Shown piece by piece: positions 35,002 to 40,340 of a DNA stretch of 40,340 bases. This DNA is from Cytobacillus luteolus (GTDB taxonomy: Bacteria > Bacillota > Bacilli > Bacillales > Bacillaceae_L). The translations under genes and the position numbers were made by a program. The notes beneath the pieces are model-generated. The model ran no database searches, was not told the origin of the DNA, and saw nothing but the letters and a program-made list of their open reading frames with translations. How positions within the stretch are numbered: position 1 is the stretch's first letter; every line of letters starts with the position of its first letter. The stretch spans positions 1 to 40,340 of the forward strand of contig NZ_JAGGKM010000013.1 in assembly GCF_017873715.1 (NCBI RefSeq), given 5' to 3'.

Positions 35002-35772
35002 ATGCAACAGACTGAACCATACCCCAGGAGTAAAGAGGAGATTTACGAGTTTATTAAGGAGTTTCAAGTAGATGGGTCAAGAAAAGCCCAGCGAGTGTTG
35101 GTAGAACGTTATAAGAATTTAGTGCAAAAGCTTGCAAGGAAATACTCTAAAGGTCGAGAGTCACATGAAGATATTGTACAAGTTGGATTAATTGGTTTAC
35201 TTGGTGCAATCCGTCGATATGATGGGTCGTATGGGAAAAGCTTTGAAGCATTTGCCATTCCCACAATTGTGGGAGAAATAAAACGTTTCCTACGTGATAA
35301 AACGTGGAGTGTGCATGTTCCTAGAAGAATAAAAGAACTAGGACCAAAAATAAAAAAGACTGTTGATGAATTAACCCCAAAACTTCGCCGAACACCAAAG
35401 GCAAAAGAAATTGCCGATTACTTACAAGTACCTGAAAAAGAAGTCCTTGAAGCTATGGAAATGAGTAAAAGCTATAATGCTCTATCAATGGACCACTCAT
35501 TAGAGGTGGATTCCGAGGGAAGTGCTGTTACTTTAATGGATGTAGTCGGGAACCCAGAAAAAGGGTATGAAAGAGTTAATCAGCGTTTAACCCTCAAAAA
35601 AGCTCTTCAAGTACTAAATGAACGTGAATATCACGTCATAACCTACCTATTTCATAATGATATGAACCAAAAAGAAGCTGGGAAAAAGCTTGGTATTTCT
35701 CAAATGCACGTATCTCGTATTAGACGTAAGGCATTAAGTAAACTTCGTGAAGAAATAGTAACCGCCTCCTAA
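35002..35772 (+). CDS. sigB: general stress sigma factor SigB
   Basis: Group 3 sigma factor, 256 residues, ATG after GAAGGGAGAG. Region 2 (about 35-105: GKSFEAFAIPTIVGEIKRFLRDKTWSVHVPRR), region 3 (about 113-190: MEMSKSYNALSMDHSLE) and region 4 (about 203-254: ISQMHVSRIRRKALSKLR). These segments are those of Bacillus SigB, not SigF or SigG, and the position before tex agrees. The anti-sigma rsbW, anti-anti-sigma rsbV and rsbRSTU, and rsbX downstream are all missing. The upstream 34891-35001 holds GTTTGA (34917) and GGAATA but at 17 bases, too wide for a typical SigB promoter; a weak TTTGAA-18-AATAAT is the best sigma-A match. Confidence 0.9.
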   Translation: MQQTEPYPRSKEEIYEFIKEFQVDGSRKAQRVLVERYKNLVQKLARKYSKGRESHEDIVQVGLIGLLGAIRRYDGSYGKSFEAFAIPTIVGEIKRFLRDKTWSVHVPRRIKELGPKIKKTVDELTPKLRRTPKAKEIADYLQVPEKEVLEAMEMSKSYNALSMDHSLEVDSEGSAVTLMDVVGNPEKGYERVNQRLTLKKALQVLNEREYHVITYLFHNDMNQKEAGKKLGISQMHVSRIRRKALSKLREEIVTAS

Positions 35773-35781
35773 GTAAATTTA

Positions 35782-35818
35782 AATCCTCATAGATGAATGA
35801 TAATCATCTATGAGGATT
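35782..35818 (+). terminator. terminator after sigB
   Basis: 15-base perfect inverted repeat AATCCTCATAGATGA / TCATCTATGAGGATT; only a short T-rich tail (ACTTTATT). Confidence 0.75.
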
Positions 35819-35921
35819 ACTTTATTAGATGTGAAAATTTTAGTAACAATGAATCTTTTGGGACATTTTGATAAAATGATAAGATAATAAAGTATTGAAT
35901 GATGTTTAGGAGGAATATTTC

Positions 35922-38093
35922 TTGCAGGAAACCTTACATAAAGAAGATCAATTGATTAAAACAATTGCCAAAGAACTAACAATCAAAGAAAAGCAAATTA
36001 AAAATGTAATCGACTTATTAACAGAAGGTAATACGGTTCCATTCATCGCCAGGTACCGAAAAGAACAAACCGGTGCATTAGATGAGGTTCAAATTAGAGA
36101 TATTCAAGAAAAATGGCAATACATGCAAAACCTTGAAACGAGAAAAGAGGAAGTCATTCGTCTTATTGAAGAGCAAGGTAAATTGACAGAAGAACTGAAA
36201 GGGCAAATTACGAAATCTACAAAATTACAACAAGTTGAAGATTTATACCGTCCTTATAAACAAAAGAGGCGTACAAAAGCAACAGTTGCTAAGGAAAAAG
36301 GACTAGAGCCTTTGGCGGAATGGATATTCAGTTTTCCGGTTGGGGTTCAAGTGGAAGAGAAGGCTAAAGAGTTTTTATCAGATGAAAATGAAGTAAACTC
36401 AGTAGAAGAAGCTATTCAAGGTGCAAAGGATATTATTGCTGAATGGATATCTGATGATGCTAATTACCGTCAGTGGATACGAACTGAAACCTTCAAAAAA
36501 GGTAAAATTGTTTCTGTTGCTAAGGATACTGAAAAAGACGAAAAGAAAGTGTATGAAATGTATTACGAATATGAGGAGCCTGTTAGTAAGGTTGTCCCAC
36601 ATCGTGTACTTGCGTTAAACCGCGGGGAAAAAGAAGAGGTATTACGTGTATCGGTGGAACCTCCTGTTGACCTGGTTCTTTCATATTTACAAAAGCAAAT
36701 CTTAAAAACACAGACTACTACTGTATTAAACCAGGTGATAGAAACAATTGAGGATAGCTATAAGAGGTTAATTCAACCTTCCATTGAACGAGAAATCCGC
36801 AAAGAACTTACGGAAAAAGCGGAAGACCGTGCGATACATATCTTCTCAGAGAACTTACGTAACTTATTATTGCAACCTCCATTAAAAGGGAAAATGGTTC
36901 TGGGAGTTGACCCAGCCTATCGAACTGGCTGTAAGCTTGCTGCGGTTGACGAGACGGGGAAACTATTGAAGGTAGATGTGATTTATCCTCACCCTCCAGT
37001 AAATAAGAAAGAGGCTGCAAAAGAAAAGTTCAAAGCTTTCATAAATGAATTTAATATCGAAATGGTTGCGATAGGAAACGGAACTGCTTCTAGAGAAACA
37101 GAACAATTTGTTGCCGAAACATTGAAAGAGTTTACACGTGAAATTTATTACTTAATCGTTAATGAGGCTGGGGCTAGTGTTTATTCTGCTTCTGATCTGG
37201 CTAGAGAAGAGTTTCCTAACCTTAAAGTAGAAGAGCGAAGTGCTGTATCGATTGCAAGACGTCTGCAAGATCCTTTAGCAGAGCTTGTGAAAATTGACCC
37301 AAAATCGGTAGGGGTTGGTCAATATCAACATGATGTTTCACAAAAGAAATTATCTGATTCATTAACCTTTGTTGTTGAAACGGTAGTAAATAAAGTCGGA
37401 GTAAATGTAAATACCGCGTCTCCGTCGTTATTACAATATGTAGCAGGGCTTTCAAAGGCTGTGGCTACCAATATTGTTAAGCAAAGAGAAGAGAATGGAA
37501 AATTTGTCAGTAGGAAAGAGTTAAAAACAATTCCTAGACTTGGAGCAAAGACGTACGAACAGTGTATTGGTTTCTTAAGAATCATGGACGGAGACCAACC
37601 TTTAGATCGAACAAGCATTCACCCTGAGAGCTATAAAGATGTTGAAAAGCTTTTGAAAAGAATTGGAGTAACTGTTCATGACATTGGTAGTGAACAAGTT
37701 AAGGAAGGTATTGCTCAAGTTTCCGTTGAAGAACTAGCTACGGAGTTAAATATCGGGAAACTAACGTTAAAAGATATAATTGATTCCCTGATTCGTCCTT
37801 CCAGAGACCCGAGGGATGAGCTAGCTAAGCCGTTACTAAAAAAGGACATCCTTCAGCTTGAAGATCTTAAAAAGGGAATGGAACTAGAAGGGACAGTTCG
37901 AAATGTAGTAGATTTCGGTGCCTTTGTTGATATTGGTGTAAAACAAGATGGACTAGTTCATATTTCAAAATTAAGCCCTAATTTCGTAAAACATCCATTG
38001 GATGTAGTTTCAGTTGGGGATGTTGTTAAAGTTTGGATTGACGATGTAGATACAACCAAAGGTAGAGTTGCATTAACCATGCTCCCACAATAG
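35922..38093 (+). CDS. tex: Tex family RNA-binding transcription accessory protein
   Basis: 723 residues from TTG at 35922, preceded by TAGGAGGAA. Domains in order: N-terminal helical Tex domain (about 1-200, TVPFIARYRKEQTGALDEVQIRDI), YqgF/RNase H-like domain (about 325-450, beginning GVDPAYRTGCKLAAVDETG), helix-hairpin-helix region (about 490-560, VNVNTASPSLLQYVAGLS) and an S1 RNA-binding domain (about 650-722, GMELEGTVRNVVDFGAFVDIGVKQDGLVHISKLS). Orthologue of YdcI, at the conserved place after sigB. General role in transcription and RNA metabolism; cytoplasmic. Confidence 0.96.
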   Translation: MQETLHKEDQLIKTIAKELTIKEKQIKNVIDLLTEGNTVPFIARYRKEQTGALDEVQIRDIQEKWQYMQNLETRKEEVIRLIEEQGKLTEELKGQITKSTKLQQVEDLYRPYKQKRRTKATVAKEKGLEPLAEWIFSFPVGVQVEEKAKEFLSDENEVNSVEEAIQGAKDIIAEWISDDANYRQWIRTETFKKGKIVSVAKDTEKDEKKVYEMYYEYEEPVSKVVPHRVLALNRGEKEEVLRVSVEPPVDLVLSYLQKQILKTQTTTVLNQVIETIEDSYKRLIQPSIEREIRKELTEKAEDRAIHIFSENLRNLLLQPPLKGKMVLGVDPAYRTGCKLAAVDETGKLLKVDVIYPHPPVNKKEAAKEKFKAFINEFNIEMVAIGNGTASRETEQFVAETLKEFTREIYYLIVNEAGASVYSASDLAREEFPNLKVEERSAVSIARRLQDPLAELVKIDPKSVGVGQYQHDVSQKKLSDSLTFVVETVVNKVGVNVNTASPSLLQYVAGLSKAVATNIVKQREENGKFVSRKELKTIPRLGAKTYEQCIGFLRIMDGDQPLDRTSIHPESYKDVEKLLKRIGVTVHDIGSEQVKEGIAQVSVEELATELNIGKLTLKDIIDSLIRPSRDPRDELAKPLLKKDILQLEDLKKGMELEGTVRNVVDFGAFVDIGVKQDGLVHISKLSPNFVKHPLDVVSVGDVVKVWIDDVDTTKGRVALTMLPQ

Positions 38094-38099
38094 GGTAAC

Positions 38100-38137
38100 A
38101 AAAGAAACACTGCTGATTATGAGCAGTGTTTCTTTCT
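38100..38137. terminator. bidirectional terminator, tex / cmpA
   Basis: AGAAACACTGCT / AGCAGTGTTTCT stem with a GATTATG loop. The minus-strand gene cmpA ends inside it: its codons for the last residues RKKHCS form one arm. Confidence 0.8.
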
Positions 38138-38230
38138 ATAAAAAAACCAGCATTGATTTAACATCTTAATTTGATATCTATTTTTCTCGTAGTAGGCTCG
38201 TTTCATTTGGTTTTTTAACCATGAGGGCAT
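38117..38230 (-). CDS. cmpA: cortex morphogenetic protein CmpA
   Basis: 37 residues: an amphipathic start MPSWLKNQMKRAYYEKN, then RYQIKMLNQCWFFYRKKHCS. Length and sequence agree with B. subtilis CmpA, which with ClpXP takes part in quality control of spore envelope assembly by removing SpoIVA when coat assembly fails. ATG at 38230 follows GGGAGG by seven bases on the minus strand. Convergent with tex and divergent from the SprT-like gene, as in other Bacillus. Its presence shows that the organism is a spore former. Confidence 0.95.
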   Translation of the reverse strand: MPSWLKNQMKRAYYEKNRYQIKMLNQCWFFYRKKHCS

Positions 38231-38359
38231 TGTCATACCTCCCTTTATCGGTATAATGGAGTATGGTGTGTTACATAGTGTATGCAATTATAGTTCGTCT
38301 CGTTCTCATTATTTTAAAATACTAATTTTAAGTTTGTAAGACGAAAAAGGAGGAACATA

Positions 38360-38812
38360 ATGGAGCAAAAGGAACTACAGAAACTTGTAGAAACCACATC
38401 CATTCAGTGGTTTGGCAAGCCTTTTCGTCACGAAGCGATATTTAATAGCAGACTACGTACAACAGGTGGTCGTTATTTATTAAACACTCATGATATTGAA
38501 TTAAACCCAAAGCACTATGAGGAATATGGTGAACAAGAGCTAATAGATATTATTAAGCATGAACTATGCCATTATCACTTACATATAGAAGGTAAAGGAT
38601 ATAAGCACAGAGATTCAGATTTTAAAGAGCTTTTAGAAAAAGTGAAAGCTCCCAGATTCTGTACACCCTTAAAATCAATTAAACGAACAAAGCTTTCAGT
38701 GCAACATATATATAAATGCTCTAAGTGCGACCAGGAATACAGAAGAAAAAGAAAGGTAGATACAAAAAGGTATGTATGTGGGAAGTGTTCAGGGAAATTA
38801 TTGGAATTATAA
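38360..38812 (+). CDS. ydcK: SprT-like zinc metalloprotease-family protein
   Basis: 150 residues, the length of B. subtilis YdcK, ATG after AAAGGAGG. SprT-like domain with HELCH at 67-71 and H73/H75 following, then a C-terminal zinc ribbon C120-x2-C123 and C140-x2-C143. Related to eukaryotic Spartan proteases, but the bacterial function is not known. Conserved neighbour of cmpA. Confidence 0.94.
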   Translation: MEQKELQKLVETTSIQWFGKPFRHEAIFNSRLRTTGGRYLLNTHDIELNPKHYEEYGEQELIDIIKHELCHYHLHIEGKGYKHRDSDFKELLEKVKAPRFCTPLKSIKRTKLSVQHIYKCSKCDQEYRRKRKVDTKRYVCGKCSGKLLEL

Positions 38813-38854
38813 CTTAAGGTTGACTTTAAAAAGGGGTCTGTGATAAATTATAAA

Positions 38855-38880
38855 AGCCGTCGTGAAACGGACGGTTTTTG
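38855..38880 (+). terminator. terminator after the SprT-like gene
   Basis: CCGTCGT-GAA-AC-G-GACGG stem with one bulge, followed by five T. Confidence 0.8.
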
Positions 38881-38903
38881 AAGTCATTCTTTTAATGATG
38901 TTC

Positions 38904-38932
38904 TTGACAAGAAAATAACAGCTTCATATAAT
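38904..38932 (+). promoter_or_regulatory. strong promoter of the second tRNA cluster
   Basis: Consensus TTGACA (38904-38909) and TATAAT (38927-38932) with the ideal 17-base spacer. Forty bases upstream of tRNA-Asn. Confidence 0.95.
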
Positions 38933-38971
38933 AAAAGAAGCAAAAGACAAGCTTTTGATTATTCAAATTAT

Positions 38972-39046
38972 TCCACAGTAGCTCAGTGGTAGAGCTATCG
39001 GCTGTTAACCGATCGGTCGCAGGTTCGAGTCCTGCCTGTGGAGCCA
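38972..39046 (+). tRNA. tRNA-Asn (GTT), second copy
   Basis: Identical to 105-179 including the encoded CCA and the preceding ATTAT flank. Confidence 0.97.
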
Positions 39047-39050
39047 TTAT

Positions 39051-39141
39051 GGGGAAGTACTCAAGAGGCTGAAGAGGCGCCCCTGCTAAGGGTGTAGGTC
39101 GCGTAAGCGGCGCGAGGGTTCAAATCCCTCCTTCTCCGCCA
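39051..39141 (+). tRNA. tRNA-Ser (GCT)
   Basis: Class II tRNA, 91 bases, acceptor GGGGAAG/CTTCTCC (one G-U pair), anticodon GCT, long variable arm, encoded CCA. Confidence 0.95.
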
Positions 39142-39160
39142 TAAAAGTTCATACTATAAT

Positions 39161-39232
39161 GGCCCATTGGTCAAGCGGTTAAGACACCGCCCTTTCACGG
39201 CGGTAACACGGGTTCGAATCCCGTATGGGTCA
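39161..39232 (+). tRNA. tRNA-Glu (TTC), second copy without CCA
   Basis: Same body as 270-344 but acceptor GGCCCAT/ATGGGTC, a compensated change of the last pair, and no encoded CCA (TAC follows the discriminator). The copies therefore differ only at the 3' end and one base pair. Confidence 0.93.
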
Positions 39233-39240
39233 TACAATTA

Positions 39241-39279
39241 GTGGGAAGTAAGATACGAACCTGTTATCTTGCCTCCCAC
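39241..39279 (+). other. 15-base-pair hairpin between tRNA-Glu and tRNA-Val
   Basis: GTGGGAAGTAAGATA pairs with TATCTTGCCTCCCAC with one mismatch, one G-U and a 9-base loop. No T run follows and tRNA-Val starts 14 bases later, so it is more likely a processing or folding element than a terminator. Confidence 0.75.
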
Positions 39280-39293
39280 TTCCATTCTCAATT

Positions 39294-39369
39294 GGAGGAT
39301 TAGCTCAGCTGGGAGAGCACCTGCCTTACAAGCAGGGGGTCGGCGGTTCGATCCCGTCATCCTCCACCA
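39294..39369 (+). tRNA. tRNA-Val (TAC), second copy
   Basis: Identical to 439-514, encoded CCA. Confidence 0.97.
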
Positions 39370-39440
39370 AAGTTTTTTCACGTAACGAAGTGAAGTGAAA
39401 ATAACTTTCCTTAATTTCGCAGAGCGAAAATAACGCTCTT
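39370..39440. repeat. tRNA-spacer double palindrome (copy 4)
   Basis: Two palindromes in tandem with the same linker as at 348: an enlarged TTTTCAC...GTGAAAATAAC unit, TTCCTTAA, then TTTCGC-AGA-GCGAAA followed by ATAACG. It lies after tRNA-Val, while copy 1 lies after tRNA-Glu. Confidence 0.7.
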
Positions 39441-39472
39441 AGAAAAATTATCAAAATTACTAATTTAATTTT

Positions 39473-39548
39473 GGTCCCGTGGTGTAGCGGTTAACATGCC
39501 TGCCTGTCACGCAGGAGATCGCCGGTTCGATCCCGGTCGGGACCGCCA
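39473..39548 (+). tRNA. tRNA-Asp (GTC)
   Basis: Acceptor GGTCCCG/CGGGACC, anticodon GTC, encoded CCA. Confidence 0.97.
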
Positions 39549-39572
39549 TTATTCATTTTCAACTTTCATCGG

Positions 39573-39647
39573 TGGGCTATAGCCAAGCGGTAAGGCAACG
39601 GACTTTGACTCCGTCATGCGTTGGTTCGAATCCAGCTAGCCCAGCCA
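39573..39647 (+). tRNA. tRNA-Gln (TTG), second copy
   Basis: Identical to 771-845, encoded CCA. Confidence 0.97.
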
Positions 39648-39670
39648 TTTTGTTTTTTAATAGTAATAAT

Positions 39671-39751
39671 GCGGGTGTGGCGGAATTGGCAGACGCGCTA
39701 GACTTAGGATCTAGTGTCTTTGACGTGGGGGTTCGAGTCCCTTCACCCGCA
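39671..39751 (+). tRNA. tRNA-Leu (TAG)
   Basis: Class II, acceptor GCGGGTG/CACCCGC, anticodon TAG in the loop between CTAGA and TCTAG. CCA is not encoded. Confidence 0.94.
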
Positions 39752-39766
39752 CTTTACAAATTATCT

Positions 39767-39853
<87 letters not shown>

Positions 39854-39879
39854 GAAAAAAAGTTTTTTGAGAAAAACAC

Positions 39880-39908
39880 TTGCAATCCATTTTCTAAGGT
39901 GTTAATAT
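39880..39908 (+). promoter_or_regulatory. internal promoter for tRNA-Arg-Pro-Gly and the rRNA operon
   Basis: TTGCAA (39880-39885), 17 bases, TAATAT (39903-39908). It lies 66 bases ahead of tRNA-Arg; no other promoter was recognised before the 16S gene. Confidence 0.65.
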
Positions 39909-39974
39909 AGAAAAGTCGCTAATTTGATTAAAGCAAATGTAGAGACAACATCTACTAAGTGGCAGTTAATTAAT

Positions 39975-40051
<77 letters not shown>

Positions 40052-40061
40052 TAAACATGTA

Positions 40062-40138
40062 CGGGGAGTAGCTCAGCTTGGTAGAGCACTTGGTTTGGGA
40101 CCAAGGGGTCGCAGGTTCGAATCCTGTCTTCCCGACCA
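40062..40138 (+). tRNA. tRNA-Pro (TGG)
   Basis: Acceptor CGGGGAG/CTTCCCG, anticodon TGG, encoded CCA. Confidence 0.97.
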
Positions 40139-40157
40139 GAACGAATTTAAATATAAT

Positions 40158-40231
40158 GCGGGTGTAGTTTAATGGTAAAACCTCAGCCTTCCAAGCTGAT
40201 GTCGTGAGTTCGATTCTCATCACCCGCTCCA
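40158..40231 (+). tRNA. tRNA-Gly (TCC)
   Basis: Acceptor GCGGGTG/CACCCGC, anticodon TCC, encoded CCA. Last tRNA before the 16S gene. Confidence 0.97.
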
Positions 40232-40317
40232 AATTACCATTAAGTTCTTTGAAAACTGAACATAACACAAGCGTCAATGTTTGTTTTAAAAATTGTTTTA
40301 GCATGAGCTAATCAACT
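40232..40317 (+). other. 16S rRNA leader
   Basis: Contains GTTCTTTGAAAACTGAACA, the leader segment typical of Bacillus rRNA operons, and an ACAAGCGTCAATG stretch. No promoter of its own was recognised, so 16S is probably co-transcribed with the tRNA genes. Confidence 0.7.
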
Positions 40318-40340
40318 CTATTGGAGAGTTTGATCCTGGC
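40318..40340 (+). rRNA. rrs: 16S ribosomal RNA, 5' end (partial)
   Basis: The window closes with GGAGAGTTTGATCCTGGC, the universal 16S 5' end. It is the beginning of a second rRNA operon in the same direction as the one whose 5S opens the window. The exact first base is uncertain by a few positions. Confidence 0.95.

Overview
The window is a chromosomal segment of an AT-rich, spore-forming Firmicute of the family Bacillaceae (Bacillus in the broad sense). The evidence is gene order. rocF, sigW-rsiW-cdaA-cdaR-glmM-glmS and ddl-murF-cshA-ydbS-ydbT-ydcA-acpS-ydcC-alr-ndoAI-ndoA-sigB-tex-cmpA-ydcK follow the order known from Bacillus subtilis, and strong AGGAGG-type ribosome binding sites and a glmS ribozyme are present. 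Species cannot be named from the sequence alone.

Layout. 1-1372: 3' end of a 5S rRNA and ten intact tRNA genes, plus one truncated tRNA-Lys copy, closed by a terminator. 1499-2615: arginase and a small convergent Spo0E-like gene. 2722-9935: cell-envelope stress and envelope-precursor block, with sigW-rsiW behind an autoregulatory sigma-W promoter, the c-di-AMP cyclase pair cdaA-cdaR, glmM, and glmS behind its self-cleaving ribozyme. 9964-14019: a TetR repressor divergent from an RND pump of the SwrC/YerP type. 14116-14622: a c-di-GMP (GEMM-I) riboswitch and terminator ahead of a 72-residue protein of unknown function. 14792-17228: a lipoprotein and an orphan pair of Opp/Dpp-type ABC permeases. 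17315-19773: a membrane-anchored rhodanese, an intergenic array of four small palindromes, and a CNNM/CorC-family membrane protein. 19945-38880: the conserved ddl-to-ydcK block with local insertions (an esterase, mscL with a zinc ribbon, uvsE). 38904-40340: a second cluster of ten tRNA genes running directly into the start of a 16S rRNA gene.

Several genes work together. CdaA, CdaR and GlmM form the known c-di-AMP/peptidoglycan-precursor module, and GlmM's product pathway feeds back on glmS through the ribozyme. Ddl, MurF and Alr supply and attach D-Ala-D-Ala. SigW/RsiW respond to envelope stress.

The most unusual points are these. (1) sigB stands alone: the rsbRSTUVW partner-switching genes that normally lie between ndoA and sigB are missing, and a separately transcribed two-domain methyltransferase gene occupies the place. 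(2) A c-di-GMP riboswitch controls a stand-alone small protein. (3) A structured cshA leader has an apparent terminator/antiterminator pair. (4) A 5' fragment of tRNA-Lys is duplicated. (5) Palindrome families occur in tRNA spacers and intergenic regions. Nothing here was checked by database search; calls rest on motifs, gene order and remembered family sequences.
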